NCBI GenBank assembly: GCA_944388215.1 | Contig: CALXHT010000015.1 | Coordinates: forward strand, 1-50,284 | DNA length: 50,284 nucleotides | From: an uncultured Gemmiger sp. | GTDB lineage: Bacteria; Bacillota; Clostridia; Oscillospirales; Ruminococcaceae | Direction of reading: 5' to 3' | Part shown: positions 1-5,996 of the stretch, piece after piece | Position numbering within the stretch: the first letter of the stretch is position 1 | Layout: each line of letters starts with the position of its first letter | The notes under the pieces: generated by a model | Told to the model about the DNA's origin: nothing | The model's input: the letters and a program-made list of their open reading frames with translations, nothing else | Databases searched by the model: none | Program-made: the position numbers and the translations under genes

Positions 1-84
1 GTCACGCCATTCGCGGCGGACGAATCGGCCAGCGGGCTGCAAACTTTCGAGTGCTCCCTCTTACGACCTCTTGAGTAATGCTCC
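1..84 (-). ncRNA. tRNA-Ser-like structured RNA, cut by the window edge
   Basis: Read leftward from 84 the sequence begins GGAGCAT, then a D-arm-like stretch (TACTCAAGAGG...GAG), then CTCGAAA, which matches a serine anticodon loop with anticodon CGA. A long hairpin (GCCGATTCG pairing with CGAATGGC) sits where a class II variable arm would be, and GTGAC at the edge could start the T stem. The anticodon stem is not canonical: the 5' arm GAGCA does not pair with what follows CTCGAAA. It is preceded by a perfect 6-bp hairpin (CGCCGT/ACGGCG) and a consensus promoter. The 3' half lies outside the window. It could instead be another small RNA or a short ORF starting ATGGAGCAT. Confidence 0.3.
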
Positions 85-114
85 ATCTTCGCCGTTTCGC
101 ACGGCGTACAGTTC

Positions 115-143
115 ATTATAGCAAAGTTTGGGTGTGCTGTCAA
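115..143 (-). promoter_or_regulatory. Consensus sigma-A promoter reading off the left edge
   Basis: On the minus strand the -35 TTGACA (143-138) and the -10 TATAAT (120-115) are both perfect and separated by 17 nt. The predicted start near 108 precedes the tRNA-like RNA. Confidence 0.8.
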
Positions 144-153
144 CGATTCCCCG

Positions 154-672
154 TCAGAACAGCCGCTGTTTCTGGGTAGGCTGGGGGTTGAAGGGGGTAT
201 CCTCGTGGTGGCGGCGGATGAAGACCTGCTTGGTCTTTTCGGTGACGGAGCGGCCGTTGTGTTTGGGCACGGTGTAGAAGGTGCGGCTGATGTTGTAGTA
301 GCCGCGCAGCCGCTGGACCAGGTACTGGGCCACGGCAGGCAGACAGTCGGTGTCCTCGATGTTTTCGTAGTTGTAGTCGCCGTAGAGGAAGGGGATCTCG
401 TCGTTGCCGGCGTAGAGGGTGATGCCCGCCTCGTCCAGCACCACTTCCCGGATGACGCTCTGGTGCAGGCCGGCGGTACCGCATTCGGCGGCCAGTTTGG
501 CGGCGCGGGGGCGCTGGGCCACGGGCACGCTCTGGGGGTCCAGTTTTTCGGTGCCGCGCTGACCGATCTCCAGCAGGATGTCCCGCATCATGCGGCTTTC
601 CAGCAGGGGGCGGATGCGTTCCCGGGCGCGGGCCTGTTCGGTTTTGTTCTGGATGGCTGAAATCAGGCCCAT
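154..672 (-). CDS. Hypothetical protein, 172 aa
   Basis: I do not recognise the family. The start at 672 is chosen because AAGGAGGCG lies just upstream; a longer in-frame reading back to 792 would run through the upstream promoter and terminator. The product (MGLISAIQNKTEQ...) is soluble and charged, with no signal peptide or membrane segment. The first 45 residues look helical, the middle (VVLDEAGITLYAGNDEIPFLYGD) looks like beta strands, and the tail is basic (TKQVFIRRHHEDTP). It appears monocistronic, with its own promoter at 738-709, and is separated from the ECF gene by a terminator. Confidence 0.7.
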   Translation of the reverse strand: MGLISAIQNKTEQARARERIRPLLESRMMRDILLEIGQRGTEKLDPQSVPVAQRPRAAKLAAECGTAGLHQSVIREVVLDEAGITLYAGNDEIPFLYGDYNYENIEDTDCLPAVAQYLVQRLRGYYNISRTFYTVPKHNGRSVTEKTKQVFIRRHHEDTPFNPQPTQKQRLF

Positions 673-708
673 GGGGGCGCCTCCTTTCGTTGGTGACAAT
701 TTGATTAC

Positions 709-738
709 AGTATACCACATCCGGGCCGGAAATAACAA
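709..738 (-). promoter_or_regulatory. Promoter of the 172-aa hypothetical gene
   Basis: Minus strand -35 TTGTTA (738-733), 18-nt spacer, -10 TATACT (714-709), about 37 nt before the chosen start codon. Confidence 0.6.
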
Positions 739-751
739 GCCCGGTTCCGAC

Positions 752-778
752 AAAAAATGCCGCGCTTCCTGCGCGGCA
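752..778 (-). terminator. Intrinsic terminator after the ECF S-component gene
   Basis: Minus strand stem TGCCGCGC / GCGCGGCA with loop AGGAA, followed by a T run. It lies 15 nt past the stop codon at 794. Confidence 0.9.
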
Positions 779-793
779 CCAATAAGATCCATT

Positions 794-1345
794 TCATCCG
801 GCGGCGTGGCGGAAGCGCACGACGCCGGTACGGTCGAGGCCGGTCATGACGGCGGGGATGAGCACCAGCTGGAGCACGATGCCGGGCACGGCGGTGAGCA
901 GAGCGCCGGACAAAAAGGCCTGTAGCGTAAAGCCTTTGCCGGCCAGGCCCAGCAGCACCACTTCGGCCAGGCCCCAGACCAGGCGGCCGCCCACCATGGC
1001 GGTGAGCAGGCTGGTGTAGAGGGCAGCCAGGCCGCCCTTGCGGAGCAGGGCGTAGACGGCGCCGATGATGAGGCCGTAGGCGGCCAGTTCAAAGGACATG
1101 GCCAGGGCCACGGGGTAGAGGGGCGGCATGCCGAAAAGTGCGGAGCGCAGCAGCGGGGCGGCGAAGCCGATGACAAGGCCGTACTGCCAGCCGCAGATAA
1201 GGCCGCAGAAGAGCACGGGGATGTGCATGGGCAGCAGCATATTGCCGATGGCCGGGATGCCGCCGGTGACGATGGGCAGCACGAGGCAGAGGGCGAGGAA
1301 CAGGGCGGACAGTACCAAAGGATAGGTTTTTGCGTGGGTATTCAT
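794..1345 (-). CDS. ECF transporter S component (substrate unknown)
   Basis: 183 aa, an integral membrane protein of about six hydrophobic segments. The N-terminus (MNTHAKTYPLVLSALFLALC) and the motif LLPMHIPVLFCGLICGW followed by RSALFGMPPLYP are typical of the substrate-binding S subunit of energy-coupling-factor vitamin transporters, which borrow a shared EcfA/A'/T module encoded elsewhere. The start at 1345 has GAGGAGA upstream. It is the last gene of a run with the kinase-like and DUF3842 genes. No TPP, cobalamin or THF riboswitch consensus was recognised in its 94-nt leader, so the vitamin cannot be assigned. Confidence 0.8.
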   Translation of the reverse strand: MNTHAKTYPLVLSALFLALCLVLPIVTGGIPAIGNMLLPMHIPVLFCGLICGWQYGLVIGFAAPLLRSALFGMPPLYPVALAMSFELAAYGLIIGAVYALLRKGGLAALYTSLLTAMVGGRLVWGLAEVVLLGLAGKGFTLQAFLSGALLTAVPGIVLQLVLIPAVMTGLDRTGVVRFRHAAG

Positions 1346-1439
1346 AAGGGAATCTCTCCTCATCAAAAAGTGTTCCGGCGCCGCCCTTCCTGGGCAGGCC
1401 ATGCCTTCCTGGCTTTTCTCAAAGGAACCGTAGAGTATT
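1346..1439 (-). other. Structured leader of the ECF S-component gene
   Basis: The 94 nt between the kinase-like stop and the S-component start can fold, on the minus strand, into two adjacent hairpins that both carry the loop AGGAA (GCC-AGGAA-GGC and GCCC-AGGAA-GGGC). These are enclosed by a possible GTTCC/GGAAC pairing just before the start codon region. S-component genes are often riboswitch-controlled, but no known class matched by eye. Confidence 0.35.
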
Positions 1440-2033
1440 TTACACCGACATACCGATGGTGTCCAGTACAAAATCGCAGGATGTTTCGGGGTGGCAGGCG
1501 GCGAGATACCCCTCTTCCAGGGGAATCCAGCGGGCCTCGAAGGCGGCGAAGTGGTCGCCTTCCCGGGATTGGAGGCGCTCACGCTGGCAGGCGGGGCTGC
1601 AGGTGACGAAGACGCGGCAGGCGGCCTGCGCGGCCAGGTCGGGGTGGAGGGAGTAGCTGCCCTCCAGGATGGTGAGGGGCCGGGGCGGCAGCAGGACCGC
1701 ATCTTTAAAAGTATCCCGGGGACAGACATAGGCGCGGTAGCGGGCGGTATGGCCGGAGAGCAGCGGGTCCAGCACTTCCTCGCGCAGCCGGGCGAAATCC
1801 ATATTGGCGCCGGGATGGTTCATCCAATCGGGGCGGCGCCGGGCGAAGGGCAGGTAGAAGTCGTCCATGTGTACCACCTGGCAGTCCAGTTCCTGGCCCA
1901 GCCAGGCGGCCAGGGTGGATTTGCCGCTGCCGCAGCGGCCGTCGATGACCAGCAGTGCGGGGGCTGGGTCCTGTTGCAGGGCGCGGGCGGCGGCCAGCAC
2001 GGGGGCCGCGGCGGCGAACAGGGCGGCGCTCAT
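1440..2033 (-). CDS. Uridine kinase-like P-loop NTPase
   Basis: 197 aa. A Walker A motif GRCGSGKST is at about residues 32-40 (IDGRCGSGKSTLAAW), followed by VVHMDDFYLP, the Asp-Asp-Phe-Tyr motif seen in uridine kinase and phosphoribulokinase-type enzymes, and a late strand LTILEGSYSLHPDL that fits the family's E-G-x-Y element. The family phosphorylates nucleosides or small metabolites; the substrate here is unknown. Its ATG overlaps the TGA of the DUF3842 gene (ATGA), implying translational coupling. The vitamin transporter subunit downstream makes a salvage kinase possible, but that is inference. Confidence 0.75.
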   Translation of the reverse strand: MSAALFAAAAPVLAAARALQQDPAPALLVIDGRCGSGKSTLAAWLGQELDCQVVHMDDFYLPFARRRPDWMNHPGANMDFARLREEVLDPLLSGHTARYRAYVCPRDTFKDAVLLPPRPLTILEGSYSLHPDLAAQAACRVFVTCSPACQRERLQSREGDHFAAFEARWIPLEEGYLAACHPETSCDFVLDTIGMSV

Positions 2034-2455
2034 GCGTCCAGGGTGCGCCGGACGAGGGTGACGGCGCTTTCCAGGTATTCTTCCAGGCGGCAGTCCTGGG
2101 TGCCGGCGATCTGGACGCCGCAGTGGGAGGAGGGGATCAGGATCTTTTCCGCCTCCGACCCGGACACCGCCGAGGCCATCCGGGGGGAGACTTCCCCCAT
2201 GATGCCGTTGGCCAGGATCATGCCGATGGGGCCCAGGATGATGTCGGCCCGGGAGGCATTGTACACCACGGCATTTTCGCCGGTGGCGCCGCGGCGGGCG
2301 CCGGCTTTCAGCATGGCGTTGGTGGCCAGTACGTTGGTGCCCACGGCCACCAGTTCACAGTCGCCGGGCAGCACGGGCGCCAGCATCTTGATGAGCTGGG
2401 TGCCCATGCCGCCCCCCTGCCCGTCCAGCACCAGTATGATTTTCTTGGAATTCAT
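2030..2455 (-). CDS. DUF3842 family protein
   Basis: 141 aa. The N-terminus MNSKKIILVLDGQGGGMGTQ has the glycine-rich GQGGGMG loop and conserved ILGPIGMILANGIMGEVSP typical of the DUF3842 family found across Clostridia. The fold looks like a small Rossmann-type domain, and no catalytic role has been established to my knowledge. It is first in a coupled run with the kinase-like gene. The start at 2455 follows GGAAGGGAGA. A 25-bp palindrome of the repeat family discussed elsewhere lies 18 bp upstream (2473-2497). Confidence 0.8.
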   Translation of the reverse strand: MNSKKIILVLDGQGGGMGTQLIKMLAPVLPGDCELVAVGTNVLATNAMLKAGARRGATGENAVVYNASRADIILGPIGMILANGIMGEVSPRMASAVSGSEAEKILIPSSHCGVQIAGTQDCRLEEYLESAVTLVRRTLDA

Positions 2456-2472
2456 CCTCTATCTCCCTTCCT

Positions 2473-2721
2473 CTTCTTTCTTTGATAAAGAAAGAAGCAA
2501 AGAAATTTTAACCTTTTAACCGGGGATGGGATATCCCCCGGAACTGTGCAGCGCCCGTGGGGTTCACATCCCCGGCACCTGCCTCTCCCCGGAATCTGTA
2601 GGGCGGGGTCTTGACCCCGCCGGAAAGCCTCTGACGGACACACAGGACCTCCCCGTCGGGCCACCCCTGTTTTCTGACCCCGGTGAGAGTTTCTTCGGTT
2701 CCTTCTTTGCAAAGAAGGAAC
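2473..2721. repeat. Intergenic repeat modules (palindromes plus GC-rich box)
   Basis: This 325-nt gap between the ferredoxin and DUF3842 genes holds three recurring modules: a 25-bp palindrome at 2473-2497 (CTTCTTTCTTTG half), the box starting TGTAGGGCGGGG and ending CCCCGCCGG at 2597-2623, and a perfect 24-bp palindrome at 2698-2721 (GTTCCTTCTTTG half). Related copies occur at about ten other places in the window. No gene is seen here. Confidence 0.85.
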
Positions 2722-2734
2722 AAAAGCCCCCAAC

Positions 2735-2763
2735 AAAAAAGCGCGGCCCGCAAGAGGCCGCGC
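2735..2763 (-). terminator. Intrinsic terminator after the ferredoxin gene
   Basis: Minus strand stem GCGCGGCC / GGCCGCGC closed by a 7-nt loop and followed by TTTTTT, 18 nt past the ferredoxin stop. Confidence 0.9.
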
Positions 2764-2780
2764 AGGGTGTGCAAAATTGC

Positions 2781-2948
2781 TTATTCAGCGTGGATTGCAC
2801 CGGTCGGGCAAACGCCTTCGCAGGCGCCGCAATCGATGCAGGAACCAGCATCGACCACAGCCTTGTCCTCCATGCTGATCGCACCGACGGGGCAGGTGTC
2901 AACACATGCACCGCAAGCAACGCACTCGCTGGAAACGGTATGAGCCAT
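2781..2948 (-). CDS. 2x[4Fe-4S] ferredoxin, 55 aa
   Basis: A small electron carrier of the clostridial type. The translation MAHTVSSECVACGACVDTCP continues into a second half with CIDCGACEGVCP, giving two CxxCxxCxxxCP clusters (first cysteines near residues 9 and 38), each binding one [4Fe-4S] centre. Length matches clostridial ferredoxins (about 55 aa). AAGGAG lies 8 nt before the ATG. It has its own promoter and terminator. In Clostridia this protein links pyruvate:ferredoxin oxidoreductase, hydrogenase and NfnAB; an NfnAB pair is encoded at 15.5-17.7 kb. Confidence 0.95.
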   Translation of the reverse strand: MAHTVSSECVACGACVDTCPVGAISMEDKAVVDAGSCIDCGACEGVCPTGAIHAE

Positions 2949-3052
2949 CGTGAACTCCTTATCTCCGTGCTGATTGATGTCCCGTACCGGCCCTGCACGG
3001 CTGCTCCCCGGTATGGTGCCACGGCGGGTACAGGCCCCGCTGCGTTACAGAT

Positions 3053-3082
3053 AGTGTATCACATTGTGTAAAAATTCGCAAG
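3053..3082 (-). promoter_or_regulatory. Probable ferredoxin promoter
   Basis: Minus strand TTGCGA, an AT-rich spacer of 16-17 nt, then TACACT, about 105 nt upstream of the ferredoxin start. Confidence 0.5.
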
Positions 3083-3123
3083 GGTTGCAGTCTGAAAAAT
3101 TTCTCCAAAACCGGGGGAAATGG

Positions 3124-3963
3124 TCAATCCTTTTCGGGATCGGGGGCTTTGGGGACCCGCTTGCCGCCCCGCAGATAGACGCATTCCTCCCGCTTGTAGA
3201 CGCGGGGAGCGAGGATCTCCACATTGGAGCGCACCTTGAGGGTTCCCGCCACCACGTTCACTTCCAGCACGGTACCCTCGCCATCGGGGGTGCGCACGAT
3301 GCTGCCGGGGGTGGGGGTTATGGAATTGAGATACTCGTAGCTCTTCTGCTCATAGGCCAGGCAGCACATCAGCCGGCCGCAGGCGCCGCTGATCTTGGCG
3401 GGGTTGAGGCTGAGGCCCTGTTCCTTGGCCATCTTGATGGAAACCGGCTGAAAATTCTTCAAAAAGCGGCTGCAGCAGAAGGGCTGTCCGCACAGGCCCA
3501 GGCCTCCCAGCATCTTGCTTTCATCCCGCACGCCGATCTGGCGCAGTTCGATGCGGGTGTGGAACTGGGCGGCCAGGTCCTTGACCAGCTCCCGGAAATC
3601 CACCCGGTTGTCGGCGGTGAAATAGAAGACCAGCTTGCCCCGGTCCAGGGTATACTCGGCGTCCACCAGCTTCATCTTCAGGCCGTGGGCGGCGATGCGC
3701 TGCTCGCAGATCTGGAAGGCCCGCTGCACGTCGGCGCGGTTCTGGCGCATGCGGCGCACATCCACGGCGTCGGCCACCCGGATCACCGGCTTGACCTCCC
3801 GGGAGAAGCCCGGCACCTCGTGGGCACCGCGGACCACCTCGCCGCACTCGGTGCCGCGGGCGGTGGTGACGATGACGAAGTCCCCTTCCTTCACCTGGAA
3901 TTCGCCGGGGTCGAAGTAGTAGCCCCGGCCGTTCTCTTTGAATTTTACGGAAATTACTTTCAT
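3124..3963 (-). CDS. ricT: PSP1-domain protein RicT (YaaT)
   Basis: 279 aa. The whole protein matches the YaaT/RicT family: an N-terminal barrel-like region (MKVISVKFKENGRGYYFDPG), the PSP1 core with IRVADAVDVRRMRQNR and DAEYTLDRGKLVFYFTADNR, and two cysteine groups, LCGQPFCCSRF (about residue 155) and GACGRLMCCLAYE (about 195). In Bacillus RicT acts with RicA and RicF in an Fe-S-containing complex affecting RNase Y-dependent mRNA maturation, competence, biofilm and sporulation. The ATG at 3963 is preferred over an upstream GTG at 3969, which lies only 2 nt from the ribosome binding site. It is downstream of holB in one run. Confidence 0.93.
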   Translation of the reverse strand: MKVISVKFKENGRGYYFDPGEFQVKEGDFVIVTTARGTECGEVVRGAHEVPGFSREVKPVIRVADAVDVRRMRQNRADVQRAFQICEQRIAAHGLKMKLVDAEYTLDRGKLVFYFTADNRVDFRELVKDLAAQFHTRIELRQIGVRDESKMLGGLGLCGQPFCCSRFLKNFQPVSIKMAKEQGLSLNPAKISGACGRLMCCLAYEQKSYEYLNSITPTPGSIVRTPDGEGTVLEVNVVAGTLKVRSNVEILAPRVYKREECVYLRGGKRVPKAPDPEKD

Positions 3964-3981
3964 TGACACAGTCCTTTGTTG

Positions 3982-4896
3982 TTAGGCGATGCGTGCCGCC
4001 AGCAGGGCCACCGCCAGGCGCAGGTTGCCGTTGGCGGTGACGGCGCGGCGGGTCTCGGCGCCGGCGCGCAGGATATCGGCGGCCGCCTCGGGGCGGATGC
4101 CGCCGCAGGAAGCCCCGTACCCGGGACGGCGCAGCACGGCGCTGCACACCTGGTCCAGCTGCCACAACAGGGCCAGGAACCCTTCCCGGTCCCGCTCGTA
4201 CTGGGTCACCAGGGCCAGGGCGCGGTAGGTATCGTTCTGGGCCGCATAGCCGCACAGTTCCTTGGCCCGGGCCAGGGCGGTGCGGGCGGCGGCGTCCTGG
4301 AAGGCCCGCAGGGCATTGCCCACGTGGCCCTCGTAGACGAAGGCCAGCTCGTCGGCCAGGGCGGCGGGCAGGCCGCGGTCCCGCAGCAGGGCGGCGCAGT
4401 CGGCGGCGGGCACCGGGGCGATGGTGTAGGCGGCGCACCGGCTGCGGATGGTGGGCAGCACGGTGGCGGCACTGGTGGCGGTGAGCAGAAAGAGGACCCC
4501 CTCGGGGGGTTCCTCGATGATCTTCAGCATGGCGTTGGCGGAGGACCCGTTGAGGTTCTGGGCGCCGTAGATGAAGAGCACACGGCCCGCCGCGTCGGTG
4601 GAGAGGGCGGAATGCTGGATGGCCTCCCGCATTTCCCGCACCCGCTTAACGGGGATCTGGCCGCTGGCACCCTCCCCCTGCAGCACAAGACACTCGGTGT
4701 CCTCCTGTTTGAGGACGGCCTCGGCGTGGGGGCCGCCCTGGGGGTAGAGGTAGTCGGCGGCCAGACACCGGGCGGCAAACCCGGCGCCGCAGCCCGCCTC
4801 GCCGATGAGCAGCACCGCATGCGGCAGCCGGCCGGTGCGCAGCGCGGCGCCCAGCTCGGCTTTGAGGGCGGTATTGCCGGCCAGACGGTCCAGCAT
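3982..4896 (-). CDS. holB: DNA polymerase III delta' subunit
   Basis: 304 aa clamp-loader subunit. The N-terminal AAA+ fold has LPHAVLLIGEAGCGAGFAA, where the Walker A lysine is missing, as expected for the non-hydrolysing delta' subunit. It is followed by ALSTDAAGRVLFIYGAQNLNGSSANAMLKIIEEPPEG and the sensor element IRSRC, all characteristic of DnaX/HolB proteins. The first ATG shares its A with the darA stop (TGATG), so translation is coupled. The E. coli-type zinc-module cysteine pattern is not evident. The darA-holB-ricT order matches Bacillus. Confidence 0.9.
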   Translation of the reverse strand: MLDRLAGNTALKAELGAALRTGRLPHAVLLIGEAGCGAGFAARCLAADYLYPQGGPHAEAVLKQEDTECLVLQGEGASGQIPVKRVREMREAIQHSALSTDAAGRVLFIYGAQNLNGSSANAMLKIIEEPPEGVLFLLTATSAATVLPTIRSRCAAYTIAPVPAADCAALLRDRGLPAALADELAFVYEGHVGNALRAFQDAAARTALARAKELCGYAAQNDTYRALALVTQYERDREGFLALLWQLDQVCSAVLRRPGYGASCGGIRPEAAADILRAGAETRRAVTANGNLRLAVALLAARIA

Positions 4897-5219
4897 CACA
4901 GCTTTTCGAACCGCTCCACGTTGGTGACGATGACGGTGGCGCCGCCCACGGTGACCTCCATGGGCATGGCGCTCTCGATGCCAAGGCCCAGGGTGGCGGT
5001 GCCGGGGACGATCTCGGTGCGCTGCTTGCAGTACTGGGAGATGATGCCGATGCACTCGTCCACCTTTTCATCCTCGGTGCAGATGAGCAGCGTCATGTTG
5101 CCGGCCATGAGGAAGCCGCCGGTGGTAGCCAGGCGGGTGACGTAGAACTTGTGCTTGAGCAGTTCGTTGCAGACGGCGCGGGAATCTTCCTTGTTGACGA
5201 TGGCGGTGATGAGTTTCAT
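4896..5219 (-). CDS. darA: Cyclic-di-AMP receptor DarA (PII-like)
   Basis: 107 aa, matching the DUF970/YaaQ family. It opens with MKLITAIVNKEDSRAVCNEL and then KFYVTRLATTGGFLMAGNMTLL, where the TTGGFL segment forms part of the c-di-AMP pocket in DarA/PstA structures; the PII-like ferredoxin fold is trimeric. The C-terminal half has GTATLGLGIESAMPMEVTVGGATVIV, a typical ending. AAGGAGG sits 8-9 nt before the ATG. It is second in the run rhomboid-like - darA - holB - ricT; its effector role is not settled in the family. Confidence 0.93.
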   Translation of the reverse strand: MKLITAIVNKEDSRAVCNELLKHKFYVTRLATTGGFLMAGNMTLLICTEDEKVDECIGIISQYCKQRTEIVPGTATLGLGIESAMPMEVTVGGATVIVTNVERFEKL

Positions 5220-5246
5220 ACAAAAAACCTCCTTATGCGGCGGGAT

Positions 5247-5903
5247 TTATCGGTTCCAGGGGTTGTTGCGGTTGTTCCAGTCCCGGCGGCGCTTGTAGCC
5301 CAGGACGGTTTCCTTGCACCAGGAGAAGATCTCCGGGCCGAAGAAGGCCACAAAACCGGCCATGCCCAGCACCAGGCTGACCCGGTTGGCGAAGTTGCTG
5401 GTGATGAACTGCAGCAGCCACAGGGCCAGTTCAAACCAGCCCAGGTACTTCATTTTGAAGGGGATGATGCCCCACAGCAGGACCTGCTGGTTGGGCCACA
5501 TCCAGCAGTAGGCGAAGAGCATGCTGAGGTAGACGCCGCTGGGGCCGCCGGCGCCGGTGAGGAAGGCGCCGATCCAGGTACCCACGGTGCCCAGCAGCAG
5601 ATAGAGGGTGATGCGGAAATCGCCCCAGTAGCGGGTCAGCGAGTTGCCGATCCAGAAATAGAAGAAGAGGTTGAGGATGCCCAGCACGCTGCCCAGCCAG
5701 ATGGGCTGGAACAGGAAGGTGACGAGCCGCCAGACCTGACCCCGCAGGACCAGGTCGCGGTCCAGGTCGATGGCAAGACCCAGCCGCCAGTTGACGATGA
5801 GGATGAAGAGCCCCACGGCCAGCTGCCCCACTATGAGGGCGTTCACTAGGTACGGGATGCCGTACCGGCCGAAGCGGCGTTCCAGGGTATCGATCCAGTG
5901 CAT
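5247..5903 (-). CDS. Rhomboid-fold membrane protein, probably non-proteolytic
   Basis: 218 aa, about six membrane segments. It resembles rhomboid/Derlin proteins: VLRGQVWRLVTFLFQP (the WR element of loop 1), a TM segment with LGILNLFFYFWIGNSL, and a GPSG motif (TGAGGPSGVYLSM) in the position of the rhomboid GxSG serine. The final TM segment (NRVSLVLGMAGFVAFFG) contains no histidine, so the Ser-His dyad of an active protease is not seen. The ATG at 5903 follows AGGAGG; the longer reading to 5969 would run through the promoter. It is first gene of the darA-holB-ricT operon. The function is unknown; membrane-protein handling is a guess by analogy with Derlins. Confidence 0.75.
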   Translation of the reverse strand: MHWIDTLERRFGRYGIPYLVNALIVGQLAVGLFILIVNWRLGLAIDLDRDLVLRGQVWRLVTFLFQPIWLGSVLGILNLFFYFWIGNSLTRYWGDFRITLYLLLGTVGTWIGAFLTGAGGPSGVYLSMLFAYCWMWPNQQVLLWGIIPFKMKYLGWFELALWLLQFITSNFANRVSLVLGMAGFVAFFGPEIFSWCKETVLGYKRRRDWNNRNNPWNR

Positions 5904-5940
5904 GGGCAGCACCTCCTGAACGTTTCGTATAGTTCTGTTT

Positions 5941-5969
5941 ATTGTAGCATTTTTGCGCGGGAAGTGCAA
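5941..5969 (-). promoter_or_regulatory. Promoter of the rhomboid-darA-holB-ricT operon
   Basis: Minus strand TTGCAC (5969-5964), 17-nt spacer, TACAAT (5946-5941), about 40 nt upstream of the start at 5903. Confidence 0.75.
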
Positions 5970-5996
5970 CCGTTCCCTGTCGAAGGGCGGCGGCGC

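Noticed and set aside
1346-1439. TPP, cobalamin or tetrahydrofolate riboswitch
   Set aside because: None of the conserved blocks of these classes could be found by eye in the leader.
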